NCBI RefSeq assembly: GCF_000293885.2
Contig: NZ_CP010945.1
Location: forward strand, 434,001 to 498,000
From: Pseudomonas fluorescens NCIMB 11764
Lineage (GTDB): Bacteria; Pseudomonadota; Gammaproteobacteria; Pseudomonadales; Pseudomonadaceae
Direction of reading: 5' to 3'
DNA: 64,000 nt
Below, one piece after another: positions 47,361 to 57,417 of this stretch (position 1 is the stretch's first letter; each line of letters begins with the position of its first letter). The notes under the pieces were generated by a model, which was not told where the DNA came from, searched no databases, and was given only the letters and a program-made list of their open reading frames with translations. A program made the position numbers and the translations under genes.

Positions 47361-48181
47361 AAGGGTTTCTCCAAAACGGCATACACCACTTGATAAGTCG
47401 CCGGCAGTCCTTCGGCCTGACGAAACTGCTCATAAGCCTCGACCAGGCCGAGAATCCGCGCCCTGCCGGTCAAACCGCCCGGCCGCCCGGGATTCAGGTT
47501 ATGCGCACCCAGCGCCTTGAGTTCGTGGGTCAGGCTGCGCACATCCGGATAATGCAGCACATGAGGACGGGTTTGCAGACTCGCGACCTTCAAGCCGCTG
47601 GCCGCGCACAGCTGTTGATAAGCCCCGAACTCGCGGAAGCGGTTGACGTGCACCATGCCATCCACGCGCCTCCAACTGTCACGCAGCTCTGACAGTGTTC
47701 CCACGCAAAGACTAGCAAATGCAATCTTTCCACCCGGTTTCAGCACCCGATGGGCTTCACTGAGCACCGAAGCGAAGTCCGCGCACCACTGTACCGCCAG
47801 GCTGGAGAAGATCAGATCGCAGGTCGAATTCTGCAAGGGCAGTCGTTCCGCATCGCCGGCGATGAAATGCGTGGCCCCACCCAACGGGCGCGCGTGATTG
47901 AGCATACCTTCGGCGATGTCCAGTGCCACGCCGTGACTGGCAGGGAAACGCTCACTCAGTACACGACTGAAATACCCGGTGCCACACCCAAGATCGAGCC
48001 ACCGACCGGGCACAAAATCGGCCGGCAAACGGCTCAACAGCTGGCTGCCGACATCACGCTGCAATTCGGCAACGCTGTCATAGCTGGCCGCCGCCCGGGA
48101 AAAGGACGCCGCCACCTGGCGCTTGTCCGGCAAGTCGCCGGGCTGCTTTGGAAGGGGAAGCGGGAGGGATAAATCAGTCAT
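47357..48181 (-). CDS. bioC: Malonyl-ACP O-methyltransferase BioC
   Basis: BioC methylates malonyl-ACP so that it can enter fatty acid synthesis as a disguised primer for pimelate. The 274-residue product has the SAM motif [15 protein letters not shown], followed by [11 protein letters not shown] and [12 protein letters not shown]. The ATG at 48181 overlaps the bioH stop. Another ATG 12 bases upstream is possible, and a longer frame reaches 48265, but its extra residues do not fit the family. Confidence 0.93.
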   Translation of the reverse strand: MTDLSLPLPLPKQPGDLPDKRQVAASFSRAAASYDSVAELQRDVGSQLLSRLPADFVPGRWLDLGCGTGYFSRVLSERFPASHGVALDIAEGMLNHARPLGGATHFIAGDAERLPLQNSTCDLIFSSLAVQWCADFASVLSEAHRVLKPGGKIAFASLCVGTLSELRDSWRRVDGMVHVNRFREFGAYQQLCAASGLKVASLQTRPHVLHYPDVRSLTHELKALGAHNLNPGRPGGLTGRARILGLVEAYEQFRQAEGLPATYQVVYAVLEKPL

Positions 48182-48905
48182 CACCGGACTCATGCAAAAA
48201 GGCCTGGATCGCACCCGCCACTCCGTGCGGGTCCTCCAGAAGAAATGCGTGGCTGGCCTGTTCAATCAGGCCGATTTCGACATCCGGCAACAGCGCCAGC
48301 AAATCCCCCGCGGCTTCGGCCGGCACCAGCCCGTCGAGACCGGCGAACAAATGCAGTTGCGGGCCGCGGAATGCTTGCAACGCCTGACGGGTATCCAGTT
48401 GCGCAAGCAGCTCCAGGCCGTTCATCAATACAGAAGCAGAGGTGTGGGGCGCGCCACCGAGCAAAAGCCGCGACAATCCGCGCGGGTCTTCGGCGCCTTG
48501 AGCGCAGAGCAGCGAAAAGCGCTTCAGCGTCATGCGCGGATCGGCGCTGCATCCGGCCAGAAACGCGTCGAAGGTCTCGCCGGGCATGGCGCTCGGCCAT
48601 TGCTCATGGGCGACAAACGAAGGATTGCTCGCCAGGGTCAGCAAGCCGCAGCAACGATCGCCGCGTCGGGCCGCCAACTCGGCAGCGAGCATGCCGCCGA
48701 GGGACCAGCCGCCAAGCCAGGCGTCTTGCGGGATTGTCGAATCCAGTTCATCAAGCCATTCTTCAAGGTCGCTGGATTCCAGCTCCGGCAGTGGCTCGAT
48801 CTCGACGCGCAGATGTTCGTCCAGCCCTTGCAACGCAGCGGCCAACGGCTCCATCGGTGAAATCCCGAGCCCCCAGCCAGGTAGCAGAATCAGACGATCA
48901 CGCAT
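48174..48905 (-). CDS. bioH: Pimeloyl-ACP methyl ester carboxylesterase BioH
   Basis: BioH cuts the methyl ester of pimeloyl-ACP and stops chain extension so that BioF can use the product. The 243-residue alpha/beta hydrolase has [10 protein letters not shown] near the start and the nucleophile motif [11 protein letters not shown]-terminal [11 protein letters not shown] holds the catalytic His. The ATG at 48905 lies 8 bases inside the end of bioF, and bioC starts inside its own end, so bioFHCD are tightly coupled. Confidence 0.92.
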   Translation of the reverse strand: MRDRLILLPGWGLGISPMEPLAAALQGLDEHLRVEIEPLPELESSDLEEWLDELDSTIPQDAWLGGWSLGGMLAAELAARRGDRCCGLLTLASNPSFVAHEQWPSAMPGETFDAFLAGCSADPRMTLKRFSLLCAQGAEDPRGLSRLLLGGAPHTSASVLMNGLELLAQLDTRQALQAFRGPQLHLFAGLDGLVPAEAAGDLLALLPDVEIGLIEQASHAFLLEDPHGVAGAIQAFLHESGDD

Positions 48906-50076
48906 GGCTTGGCTCCGGTCCCAGTTGTGCAAAACAATCGGCCAGTCCCTTTAACAATAGCTGTACCTGCGCTTCGCTGTGCGCGGCGGTCAGGGTCACA
49001 CGCAGTCGGGCGCTGCCGGCGGGCACGGTCGGTGGGCGGATCGCGGTCACCATCAATCCGCGTTCGCGCAGCATTTGCGACAGACGCACCGCACGCCCGG
49101 CGTCGCCGATCATGATCGGCTGGATCGGCGTGAAGCTGTCCATCAGCTCCAGGCCGATCTGCTCGGCGCCTTGCCGGAACTGACGAATCAGGACGTTCAG
49201 ATGTTCACGACGCCAGTGCTCGGAGCGCAGCAGTTCCAGGCTTTTCAGCGTTGCGCAGGCCAGGGCAGGTGGTTGGCTGGTGGTGTAAATGTACGGACGA
49301 GCGAACTGGATCAAACTCTCGATCAGTTCTTCGCTGCCGGCAACAAAAGCGCCTGCGGTGCCGAACGCTTTGCCGAGGGTGCCCACCAGCACCGGCACGT
49401 CGTCCTGGCTCAGGCCGAAATGCTCGACGATCCCGCCACCGTTGGCGCCCAGCGGGCCAAAACCGTGGGCGTCATCGACCATCAGCCACGCGCCTTTGGC
49501 CTTCGCTTCCCGGGCCAGTGCTGGCAGGTCGGCGATGTCGCCGTCCATGCTGAACACGCCGTCGGTGACCACCAGCGTGTTGCCGGTGGCTTTCTCGAGA
49601 CGACTGGCCAGGCTCGCGGCGTCGTTGTGCAGATAACGATTGAAACGCGCGCCGGACAACAGGCCGGCATCGAGCAACGAGGCGTGATTGAGGCGGTCTT
49701 CGAGCACCGTATCGCCCTGCCCCACCAGCGCGGTCACCGCGCCGAGGTTGGCCATGTAACCGGTGGTGAACAGCAACGCACGCGGGCGGCCAGTCAAGTC
49801 AGCCAACGCTTCTTCCAACTCATGATGTGGCGTGCTGTGGCCAATGACCAAGTGCGAAGCACCGCCGCCGACACCCCAACGGGACGCCCCGGCGCGCCAG
49901 GCTTCGATCACTTGCGGGTGATTGGCCAGGCCCAGGTAATCGTTGCTGCAGAACGCCAGCAACGGCTGGCCATCGACCACCACATCCGGGCCTTGAGGGC
50001 TTTGGAGCAATGGGCGTTGGCGGTAGAGATTTTCGGCACGACGGGCAGCAAGGCGTGCGGCGAGATCGAACGACAT
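48898..50076 (-). CDS. bioF: 8-amino-7-oxononanoate synthase BioF
   Basis: BioF is a PLP enzyme that condenses pimeloyl-ACP with L-alanine to give 8-amino-7-oxononanoate (KAPA). The 392-residue product includes [43 protein letters not shown] and the lysine-containing [17 protein letters not shown]. It is the first gene of a bioF-bioH-bioC-bioD run with overlaps. A REP element in the 165-base gap separates it from bioB, and may partly uncouple the two. Confidence 0.95.
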   Translation of the reverse strand: MSFDLAARLAARRAENLYRQRPLLQSPQGPDVVVDGQPLLAFCSNDYLGLANHPQVIEAWRAGASRWGVGGGASHLVIGHSTPHHELEEALADLTGRPRALLFTTGYMANLGAVTALVGQGDTVLEDRLNHASLLDAGLLSGARFNRYLHNDAASLASRLEKATGNTLVVTDGVFSMDGDIADLPALAREAKAKGAWLMVDDAHGFGPLGANGGGIVEHFGLSQDDVPVLVGTLGKAFGTAGAFVAGSEELIESLIQFARPYIYTTSQPPALACATLKSLELLRSEHWRREHLNVLIRQFRQGAEQIGLELMDSFTPIQPIMIGDAGRAVRLSQMLRERGLMVTAIRPPTVPAGSARLRVTLTAAHSEAQVQLLLKGLADCFAQLGPEPSHA

Positions 50077-50120
50077 GCAGGCCTCGCGATTAGGAAGTCA
50101 GATGTTGTATCGCAGAACCT

Positions 50121-50210
50121 GTGGGAGCGGGCTTGCCCGCGATGATGGCATCCGATTCAACATAGATGTCGACTGATGAATCGCTATCGCGGGCAAGCCC
50201 GCTCCCACAG
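50121..50210. repeat. REP-type inverted repeat pair between bioB and bioF
   Basis: TGTGGGAGCGGGCTTGCCCG (from 50121) and its complement ending CCCGCTCCCACA (50210) are long, almost perfect arms around a ~45-base centre. The element lies inside the biotin operon. Confidence 0.9.
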
Positions 50211-50241
50211 ATTGTTGCATTCAAAAGGTTTCGGTGAAGCC

Positions 50242-51297
50242 TCAAACAGCAGCGTTGTAAAACATCTCGCTACTCTTCTGCTCCACCAGCGCCTGCTCGA
50301 TGGCCGCCTGATGCACTTCGTCCGCATGCTCTTCACGCGCTTCCGGCAGGATGCCCAGGCGCGAGAACAGTTGCATGTCCTTGTCGGCCTGCGGGTTGGC
50401 GGTGGTCAACAGTTTGTCGCCATAGAAAATCGAGTTCGCACCGGCGAAGAACGCCAGGGCCTGCATCTGCTCGTTCATCGCTTCGCGGCCGGCGGACAGG
50501 CGCACGTGGGATTGCGGCATCAGGATGCGCGCGACGGCGAGCATGCGGATGAAATCGAACGGGTCGATGTCTTCGGCGTTTTCCAGCGGCGTACCGGCGA
50601 CTTTCACCAGCATGTTGATCGGGACCGATTCCGGGTGCTCCGGCAAATTGGCCAGCTGGATCAGCAGGTTGGCGCGGTCATCGAGGGTTTCGCCCATGCC
50701 GAGGATGCCACCGGAGCAGATCTTCATCCCCGAGTCACGAACGTAAGCCAGGGTTTGCAGGCGCTCGCTGTAAGTGCGGGTGGTGATGATGCTGGTGTAG
50801 AAATCCGGTGAGGTATCGAGGTTGTGGTTGTAGTAGTCGAGGCCGGCCTTGGCCAGCGCTTCGGTCTGGTCCTGATCCAGACGGCCGAGGGTCATGCAGG
50901 TTTCCAGGCCCATGGCTTTCACGCCCTTGACCATCTCCAGCACGTACGGCATGTCTTTGGCCGACGGGTGTTTCCACGCCGCGCCCATGCAGAAACGGGT
51001 CGAACCGATGGCCTTGGCGCGAGCGGCCTCTTCGAGGACCTTCTGCACTTCCATCAGTTTTTCTTTTTCCAGGCCGGTGTTGTAGTGACCGGACTGCGGA
51101 CAATATTTGCAATCTTCCGGGCAGGCGCCGGTCTTGATCGACAGCAGCGTCGAAACTTGTACCCGGTTGGCGTCGAAATGCGCGCGGTGCACGGTCTGCG
51201 CCTGGAACAGCAGGTCGTTGAATGGCTGAACGAAGAGTGCTTTGACTTCGGCCAAAGACCAGTCATGACGCAGAGTTGCAGAGGTGCTGGCGCTCAT
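50242..51297 (-). CDS. bioB: Biotin synthase BioB
   Basis: BioB is the radical SAM enzyme that inserts sulfur into dethiobiotin to give biotin. The 351-residue product from the ATG at 51297 has the cluster motif [14 protein letters not shown] near residue 60, then [13 protein letters not shown] and [19 protein letters not shown] precedes the ATG at a normal distance, while the longer frame reaching 51399 has no family similarity in its extension. Upstream is a TTGACA box overlapped by a BirA-box-like dyad, so it is probably repressed when biotin is plentiful. Confidence 0.95.
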   Translation of the reverse strand: MSASTSATLRHDWSLAEVKALFVQPFNDLLFQAQTVHRAHFDANRVQVSTLLSIKTGACPEDCKYCPQSGHYNTGLEKEKLMEVQKVLEEAARAKAIGSTRFCMGAAWKHPSAKDMPYVLEMVKGVKAMGLETCMTLGRLDQDQTEALAKAGLDYYNHNLDTSPDFYTSIITTRTYSERLQTLAYVRDSGMKICSGGILGMGETLDDRANLLIQLANLPEHPESVPINMLVKVAGTPLENAEDIDPFDFIRMLAVARILMPQSHVRLSAGREAMNEQMQALAFFAGANSIFYGDKLLTTANPQADKDMQLFSRLGILPEAREEHADEVHQAAIEQALVEQKSSEMFYNAAV

Positions 51298-51387
51298 GGG
51301 CGTTTCCTTGATTATGCTTGGCAAGCGACTGGGGACTGGAATACCCACAGACGCGACACGGATGTTCGGCATATTTAAGGAAGAGCG

Positions 51388-52128
51388 ATGCGCTGTCAAC
51401 CACGATACAACGGACCGGTTTACATCTGGTTAAAAAACAGACAAAACTGTTTGCTCTGCAGCGAGACGGCGGATGAAGCGACGCCGATCTGCATGGCGTG
51501 TGAAACCGACCTGCCGTGGCTTGGCGATCACTGCCAGACCTGCGCCCTGCCCTTGCCCGCGGCGGGAATGACCTGCGGCCAGTGTTTGAAGGCGCCGCCC
51601 TCCTTCGAACAGGTGATCGCCCCGTGGACCTACAGCTTTCCAGTCGACAGCCTGATCACCCGTTTCAAACACAGCGCGAAGTGGCCGTTTGGCAACCTGC
51701 TTGGCGAACTTCTCGCTCAATTCCTGCAACATCGCTTCGATGAAGCGCTGGAGCGGCCAGATGCGCTGGTCCCGGTTCCGCTGGCAACCAAGCGCCTGCG
51801 TCAAAGGGGTTTCAATCAGGCCGCAATGCTGGCCCGCTGGTTGAGCGCGAGCCTGGATATCCCCTGCGACGAGCAACTGCTCAAGAGGATTCAGGACACC
51901 AGCGCGCAACAAGACCTGAAAGCCGAGGCTCGCAAAAAGAACCTGGGTAACGCCTTTGCCCTGATGCCCAAAGCGGTGGTCAAGGGGCGTCACGTGGCGC
52001 TGGTCGATGACGTACTGACCACCGGCGCCACTGCCCAGGCCCTGGCACGCCTGCTGATGGATGCGGGCGCCTCGCGGGTCGATGTCTATTGCCTGGCACG
52101 CACGCCCAGACCCGGCGACGCGGTTTGA
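51388..52128 (+). CDS. ComF family phosphoribosyltransferase-like protein
   Basis: The 246-residue product has an N-terminal zinc ribbon with CxxC pairs (CLLC, CMAC, CQTC, CGQC). A PRTase domain ends in the PRPP-binding loop [17 protein letters not shown]. ComF/GntX proteins aid DNA uptake across the inner membrane in competent bacteria, or use of DNA as nutrient. AGGAAG lies upstream of the ATG at 51388. The gene is divergent from bioB, and its first codons overlap the bioB operator. Confidence 0.88.
   Translation: MRCQPRYNGPVYIWLKNRQNCLLCSETADEATPICMACETDLPWLGDHCQTCALPLPAAGMTCGQCLKAPPSFEQVIAPWTYSFPVDSLITRFKHSAKWPFGNLLGELLAQFLQHRFDEALERPDALVPVPLATKRLRQRGFNQAAMLARWLSASLDIPCDEQLLKRIQDTSAQQDLKAEARKKNLGNAFALMPKAVVKGRHVALVDDVLTTGATAQALARLLMDAGASRVDVYCLARTPRPGDAV
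51393..51425. promoter_or_regulatory. BirA-type biotin operator over the bioB promoter
   Basis: CTGTCAACC (51393-51401) and GGTTTACAT (51417-51425) are separated by 15 bases and match the TTGTAAACC-N(14-16)-GGTTTACAA BirA box at 15 of 18 positions. On the minus strand the 51394-51399 part reads TTGACA, a perfect -35 for bioB. AT-rich sequence (TTAAATAT) lies about 16 bases further on. The operator also overlaps the first codons of comF. Confidence 0.7.
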
Positions 52129-52226
52129 CTCAAGAGCACAAACCCTGCGGGAGCGAGACCGACTTGACTCCCACAGCCCAAGCCGCCAACGTCCTCGCCA
52201 TCGTTACCAGCCAAAGCGCCCCCGTC

Positions 52227-52991
52227 ATGTCCCTGCCCACGTTGTTGTCCCAGCACATTGTCCGTCGCCCGCAGCGCATCGCGTTGCTGCAGCACATCGC
52301 CGAACAAGGCTCGATCACTCGCGCCGCGAAAAGCGCGGGCCTGAGTTACAAAGCCGCGTGGGACGCCATCGACGAGTTGAACAACCTGGCGCAGAAACCA
52401 CTGGTGGAGCGCAGTGTCGGCGGCAAGGGCGGCGGTGGCGCGAAGCTATCCAGCGAAGGCCAACGCGTATTGCGCCTGTATCAAAAACTGCAAACGCTGC
52501 AGGCTCAGGTGCTGGAAGCCGCCGAAGACGCCAGCGACCTGGACCTGCTCGGCCGCCTGATGCTCAGAACCAGTGCACGCAATCAATTGCACGGCAAGGT
52601 CGTGGCGATTGAAGCTCAGGGGCGCAACGACCTGATTCGTCTTGAACTGGCCGAAGGCCTGGCCATCGATACACAGATCACCCACGACAGCACCGTGCGC
52701 CTGGAGCTGGAACCCGGCACCGAAGTCGTCGCCCTGATCAAGGCGGGCTGGCTCGACTTGCTGGCCATCGAAGACACTGCAACGCCAGGACACAATGACC
52801 TGACCGGCATCATCGAAGAAATCCTCGATGCCGAAGACGGCCCCAGCGAAGTGCGCATCGGCCTGCCCAATGGCCAGACGTTGTGCGCACTGGCCGAGCC
52901 GCTGCACCTGAAAACCCTCGGTCTCGCCACCGATAAACCGGTACGGGTGCAATTTGCGCCATCAAACGTTTTGCTCGGTACACCGCTTTGA
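52227..52991 (+). CDS. modE: Molybdate-responsive regulator ModE
   Basis: ModE binds molybdate and represses molybdate transport genes. The 254-residue product from the ATG at 52227 has the ModE winged helix (LLQHIAEQGSITRAAKSAGL, then SYKAAWDAIDELNN, GGKGGGGAKLS). Two TOBE/Mop domains follow, starting at SARNQLHGKVVAIE and HNDLTGIIEEIL, that hold oxyanion. No clear ribosome site is seen at this ATG and the frame is open upstream, so the start is the least certain part. modABC is not in the window. Confidence 0.88.
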   Translation: MSLPTLLSQHIVRRPQRIALLQHIAEQGSITRAAKSAGLSYKAAWDAIDELNNLAQKPLVERSVGGKGGGGAKLSSEGQRVLRLYQKLQTLQAQVLEAAEDASDLDLLGRLMLRTSARNQLHGKVVAIEAQGRNDLIRLELAEGLAIDTQITHDSTVRLELEPGTEVVALIKAGWLDLLAIEDTATPGHNDLTGIIEEILDAEDGPSEVRIGLPNGQTLCALAEPLHLKTLGLATDKPVRVQFAPSNVLLGTPL

Positions 52992-53049
52992 AACACAAGC
53001 GTCATTAATGCTCTTTAAGGTGACTGCAAAAACCCGCAGGGAGCCTGAT

Positions 53050-54951
53050 GTGAGCCTATTAGAAGACAATCAAAACACCGACCTCGAGAACATGGTCGGC
53101 CTCAGCCGTCGTGGCTTCATCAGCGCGGGCGCCCTGTGCGGCGCAGCCATGTTCCTCGGCGGCAACCTGCTGAGTCGCAGCGTGCTCGCGGCCAGCGTCA
53201 GCGCCGGCACCAGCAAACTGTTGGGTTTCGACAGCATCCCCGCCGCCACCAGCGATGCCATTACCCTGCCGCCGGGCTACAAGTCTTCGGTGCTGATCAG
53301 CTGGGGCCAGCCGCTGCAAAAGAACGGTCCGGCATTCGACCCGAGCGGTAACGGCAGCGCCGAGCAGCAGGAAGTGCAGTTCGGCGACAACAATGACGGC
53401 ATGAGCCTGTTCGAGTTTCCGGGTGAGAAAGACCGGGCGTTGATGGCGATCAACAACGAATACACCAACTACCGCTACCTCTACCCCCACGGCGGCATGC
53501 CGCAATCGAAGGAAGAAGTACGCAAGGCGCTGGCCTGCGAAGGTGTGTCGGTGATCGAAGTGCAGCGCAAGAACGGCCAATGGCAATTCGTCCAGGGCTC
53601 GCGCTACAACCGGCGCATTCACGGCAATGCACCGATCACCCTCAGCGGTCCCGCTGCCGGTCATGACCTGTTGAAAACCAGCGCCGACCCACACGGCAAG
53701 AATGTGCTCGGCACCTTCCAGAACTGCGCCAACGGCAAGACGCCGTGGGGCACGTACCTGACCTGTGAAGAGAACTTCACCGACTGCTTCGGCAGCAGCA
53801 ACGCCGAACAGAAGTTCGACGCCGCGCAGAAACGCTACGGTGTGGTAGCCGCCAGTAAAGAGATCAACTGGCACCCGCACGACGAGCGTTTCGACCTGGC
53901 AAAAAACCCCAACGAACTCAACCGTCACGGCTGGGTAGTGGAAATCGACCCTTTCGATCCGCAATCGACCCCGGTCAAGCGCACCGCACTGGGCCGTTTC
54001 AAACATGAAAACGCTGCCCTGGCCGAAACCCATGACGGCCACGCCGTGGTGTACATGGGCGACGACGAGCGCGGCGAGTTCATCTACAAGTTCGTCAGCC
54101 GCGACAAGATCAACCACAAAAACCCGAAAGCCAATCGCGACCTGCTGGACCACGGCACCTTGTTCGTGGCGCGCTTCGACGCAGGCGACGGCAATGCCGA
54201 TCACCCGAAAGGCCAAGGCGAGTGGATCGAGCTGACCCACGGCAAAAACGGCATCGACGCCAGCAGCGGTTTTGCCGATCAGGCAGAGGTGCTGATTCAC
54301 GCGCGCCTCGCGGCCACGGTGGTGAAAGCCACGCGCATGGACCGTCCGGAATGGATCGTCGTCAGCCCTATGGATGGCCAAGTCTATTGCACACTGACCA
54401 ACAACGCCAAGCGCGGCGAAGACGGTCAACCGGTGGGCGGGCCCAACCCTCGCGAGAAGAACGTGTACGGGCAGATTCTGCGCTGGCGCACCGACCGTGA
54501 TGATCACGCTTCAAAAAGCTTTGCCTGGGATCTGTTTGTGGTCGCCGGCAACCCGGGTGTCCACGCCGGCACGCCGAAGGGCGGTTCGTCGAACATCACG
54601 CCACAGAACATGTTCAACAGCCCGGATGGCCTGGGTTTCGACAAGGCTGGGCGGTTGTGGATTCTGACCGATGGCGATTCGAGCAATACCGGTGATTTTG
54701 CCGGCATGGGCAATAACCAGATGCTGTGTGCCGACCCGGTGACCGGGGAGATTCGTCGGTTCATGGTCGGGCCGATTGGTTGCGAGGTGACGGGGATCAG
54801 CTTTTCACCGGATCAAAAAACCCTGTTTGTAGGGATTCAACATCCGGGAGAAAACGGTGGATCGACGTTCCCTGAGCATTTGCCGAATGGCAAGCCGCGG
54901 TCTTCGGTGATGGCGATTTCCCGTGAGGATGGCGGGATCGTCGGCGCCTGA
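53050..54951 (+). CDS. phoX: PhoX family Tat-exported alkaline phosphatase
   Basis: This 633-residue protein matches PhoX, a calcium/iron-dependent phosphatase that releases phosphate from organic esters outside the inner membrane. A twin-arginine signal is clear (LSRRGFISAGALCGAAMFLG at residues ~18-37). The mature part has GMSLFEFPGEKDRALMAINN, LGTFQNCANGKTPWGTYLTC-type residues, and HDGHAVVYMGDDERGEFIYK. The GTG start at 53050 has GGGAG 7 bases upstream. No Pho box was identified in the 58-base gap after modE. Confidence 0.87.
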   Translation: MSLLEDNQNTDLENMVGLSRRGFISAGALCGAAMFLGGNLLSRSVLAASVSAGTSKLLGFDSIPAATSDAITLPPGYKSSVLISWGQPLQKNGPAFDPSGNGSAEQQEVQFGDNNDGMSLFEFPGEKDRALMAINNEYTNYRYLYPHGGMPQSKEEVRKALACEGVSVIEVQRKNGQWQFVQGSRYNRRIHGNAPITLSGPAAGHDLLKTSADPHGKNVLGTFQNCANGKTPWGTYLTCEENFTDCFGSSNAEQKFDAAQKRYGVVAASKEINWHPHDERFDLAKNPNELNRHGWVVEIDPFDPQSTPVKRTALGRFKHENAALAETHDGHAVVYMGDDERGEFIYKFVSRDKINHKNPKANRDLLDHGTLFVARFDAGDGNADHPKGQGEWIELTHGKNGIDASSGFADQAEVLIHARLAATVVKATRMDRPEWIVVSPMDGQVYCTLTNNAKRGEDGQPVGGPNPREKNVYGQILRWRTDRDDHASKSFAWDLFVVAGNPGVHAGTPKGGSSNITPQNMFNSPDGLGFDKAGRLWILTDGDSSNTGDFAGMGNNQMLCADPVTGEIRRFMVGPIGCEVTGISFSPDQKTLFVGIQHPGENGGSTFPEHLPNGKPRSSVMAISREDGGIVGA

Positions 54952-54960
54952 CCGGGCCCT

Positions 54961-55035
54961 ATCGCTAGCAGGCTAGCTCCCACAGGGGACTTGCGGAGTG
55001 TCGCAGATCCAGTGTGGGGCTAGCCTGCTAGCGAT
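54961..55035. repeat. REP-type inverted repeat (TAGCAGGCTAGCTCCCACA)
   Basis: ATCGCTAGCAGGCTAGCTCC-type arms (54961-54984 and 55013-55035) are near-perfect complements. The element starts 10 bases after the phoX stop. It shares its core with the element at 56121-56214. Confidence 0.9.
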
Positions 55036-55132
55036 GGCAACACCACTCATCTCAAGCCTTAACACTAAAGTAAGCCCGTCTGCGCTACCATGCTTGGCCG
55101 GACGCGGCAGCCTGCTGCGCGCAGGAGTCAGC

Positions 55133-56107
55133 ATGGCCCACCCGTTTGCAACCCTCACCCCAGACCTCGTGCTCGATGCCGTCGAAAGCATCGGCTTTCT
55201 CAGCGACGCGCGCATCCTGGCGCTCAACAGCTACGAAAACCGCGTCTATCAGGTCGGCATCGAAGACTCCGAGCCACTGATCGCCAAGTTCTACCGCCCG
55301 CAACGCTGGACCAACGAAGCGATTCTCGAAGAACACCAGTTCACCTTCGAACTCGCCGAGTGCGACGTGCCGGTGGTGGCGCCGATGATTCACAACGGCG
55401 CCAGCCTGCACGAACACCACGGCTTCCGTTTCACCCTGTTTCCCCGCCGTGGCGGGCGCGCCCCGGAGCCGGGCAATCTCGATCAGCTGTATCGGCTGGG
55501 CCAATTGCTCGGCCGCCTGCACGCCGTGGGTTCGACAAAACCCTTCGAACACCGCGAAGCACTGGGCGTGAAGAACTTTGGTCACGATTCGCTGACGACG
55601 CTGCTCGAAGGCAATTTCATCCCCAAAAGCCTGCTGCCGGCCTACGAATCTGTGGCCCGCGACCTGCTCAAGCGCGTCGAAGAGGTCTACAAAGCCACGC
55701 CGCACCAGAACATCCGCATGCACGGCGATTGCCACCCCGGCAACATGATGTGCCGCGACGAGATGTTCCACATCGTTGACCTCGACGACTGCCGCATGGG
55801 CCCGGCGGTGCAGGACATCTGGATGATGCTGGCCGGCGATCGTCAGGAATGTCTCGTTCAGTTGTCGGAATTGATGGACGGTTACAACGAATTTCACGAC
55901 TTCGACCCACGAGAACTTGCGTTGATCGAGCCGCTGCGCGCGTTACGCCTGATGCACTACAGCGCTTGGCTGGCGCGTCGCTGGGACGACCCGGCGTTCC
56001 CCCACAGTTTTCCGTGGTTCGGTACGGAGCGGTATTGGGGCGATCAGGTGCTGGCGTTGCGTGAGCAATTGGCTGCGCTCAACGAAGAACCCCTCAAACT
56101 CTTCTGA
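55133..56107 (+). CDS. srkA: Stress response serine/threonine kinase SrkA (YihE)
   Basis: SrkA/YihE is an aminoglycoside-phosphotransferase-like protein kinase that protects E. coli from stress-induced death by countering MazF. The 324-residue product has RILALNSYENRVYQVGIED, the catalytic loop MHGDCHPGNMM near residue 202 and the metal-binding VDLDDCRMGP. The ATG at 55133 follows CAGGAG, and the longer upstream frame has no similarity. REP elements lie on both sides, so it is probably a single transcription unit. Confidence 0.9.
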   Translation: MAHPFATLTPDLVLDAVESIGFLSDARILALNSYENRVYQVGIEDSEPLIAKFYRPQRWTNEAILEEHQFTFELAECDVPVVAPMIHNGASLHEHHGFRFTLFPRRGGRAPEPGNLDQLYRLGQLLGRLHAVGSTKPFEHREALGVKNFGHDSLTTLLEGNFIPKSLLPAYESVARDLLKRVEEVYKATPHQNIRMHGDCHPGNMMCRDEMFHIVDLDDCRMGPAVQDIWMMLAGDRQECLVQLSELMDGYNEFHDFDPRELALIEPLRALRLMHYSAWLARRWDDPAFPHSFPWFGTERYWGDQVLALREQLAALNEEPLKLF

Positions 56108-56120
56108 CACACCAAAAATC

Positions 56121-56214
56121 CCTGTGGGAGCTAGCCTGCTAGCGATGACGGCAGCACATGCAACACCGATGCAAGCTGATACACCGCCATCGCGAGCAAG
56201 CTCCCTCCCACAGG
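56121..56214. repeat. REP-type inverted repeat pair after srkA
   Basis: CCTGTGGGAGCTAGCCTGCT (from 56121) and CGCGAGCAAGCTCCCTCCCA (ending near 56211) pair imperfectly around a ~40-base centre between srkA and rarD. Confidence 0.82.
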
Positions 56215-56314
56215 GATTGTGTTCACAATTGCCCGACGTTTTCGGACGGGACATTCGTAGACAAATCTCCTTACAATCCCCTTCTTTAGTTAGCTGCCTA
56301 AGCAAGGATTCTGC

Positions 56315-57202
56315 ATGCAAGCCGCCAACCCGCGTCGCGGGTACATCCTGGGCCTGAGTGCCTACATCATCTGGGGCCTGTTCCCGATCTACTTCAAAGC
56401 CATCGCCAACGTGCCCGCCGTGGAGATCATCATCCATCGCGTGCTCTGGTCTGCGCTGTTCGGCGCCTTGCTGCTGATGGTATGGAAGCATCCGGGCTGG
56501 TGGCGCGAGCTGCGTGAAAACCCGAAACGGCTGGCGATCCTCGCGCTGAGCGGCACGCTGATCGCGGCCAACTGGCTGACGTATGTCTGGTCGGTGAACA
56601 ACGGGCGCATGCTCGAAGCCAGCCTCGGTTACTACATCAACCCGTTGGTGAACGTGCTGCTCGGCATGTTGATCCTCGGCGAACGGCTGCGGCGCATGCA
56701 ATGGATCGCCGTGGGGCTGGCCGCAGTCGGTGTGGCGCAACAGGTATGGCAAGTCGGCAGCCTGCCATGGGTATCGCTGGTGCTGGCGTTGACGTTTGGT
56801 TTCTACGGGTTGATCCGCAAGCAGGCGCCAGTCAAAGCCCTGCCCGGTCTGGTGGTGGAAACCTGGATGCTGGTGCCGATTGCCATTGCCTGGCTGTTAT
56901 TCAATCAGACGGCCATGAGCGCTCAGCCCGAGTTCTGGACGACTAGCGAAGCCTGGTGGCTGGTTGCCGCCGGGCCGGTAACCCTTGTGCCGCTGGTGTG
57001 TTTCAACGCCGCCGCACGGCATTTGCCCTACACAACGCTGGGATTCCTCCAGTACCTGGCGCCGACATTGGTGCTGCTGCAAGCCGTACTGCTGTTTGGC
57101 GAACACTTGTCGTCCAGCACGCTGGTGGCGTTTATCTTTATCTGGGCCGGGCTTGCGGTTTATAGCGTCGATGCGTGGATAAGTTTGCGCCGTCGCAGTT
57201 GA
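56315..57202 (+). CDS. rarD: EamA family transporter RarD
   Basis: RarD is an inner-membrane carrier of the drug/metabolite (EamA) superfamily. It is often called a chloramphenicol-sensitivity protein, but its natural substrate is unknown. The 295-residue product has about ten membrane helices. The first is LGLSAYIIWGLFPIYFKAI and the C-terminal half has TTLGFLQYLAPTLVLLQAVLLFGE. The glycine-rich LGYYINPLVNVLLGMLILGERL is typical. It converges on the gcvR-like gene. Confidence 0.9.
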   Translation: MQAANPRRGYILGLSAYIIWGLFPIYFKAIANVPAVEIIIHRVLWSALFGALLLMVWKHPGWWRELRENPKRLAILALSGTLIAANWLTYVWSVNNGRMLEASLGYYINPLVNVLLGMLILGERLRRMQWIAVGLAAVGVAQQVWQVGSLPWVSLVLALTFGFYGLIRKQAPVKALPGLVVETWMLVPIAIAWLLFNQTAMSAQPEFWTTSEAWWLVAAGPVTLVPLVCFNAAARHLPYTTLGFLQYLAPTLVLLQAVLLFGEHLSSSTLVAFIFIWAGLAVYSVDAWISLRRRS

Positions 57203-57417
57203 TCAAAAATCGTACGAACTTCTACAGGCCACGTATTTCGTGGCCTGCATCGATCCTTCCCAAGGTTATCCACAGCGTGATCCCCGGCGTTTGTGTGCAA
57301 CTCGTTGAATCTGATGGTTTTTTGATCAGTTCCTGAAGACGCCCGGCCGGCGTGGGCTGGCGGGGTGTCTCTACAGGTTATCCACAGGCAGGTGCACGTA
57401 TAACTTGGATAACCCTG
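57203..57417. other. Convergent gap with two DnaA-box matches
   Basis: This 215-base gap between rarD and the gcvR-like gene holds a CAGGCCACG/CGTGGCCTG hairpin after rarD (57225-57247) that may terminate it. It also holds two exact TTATCCACA sequences at 57266-57274 and 57378-57386. A third related copy, TTATCCAAG, is on the minus strand near 57409. Confidence 0.5.
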
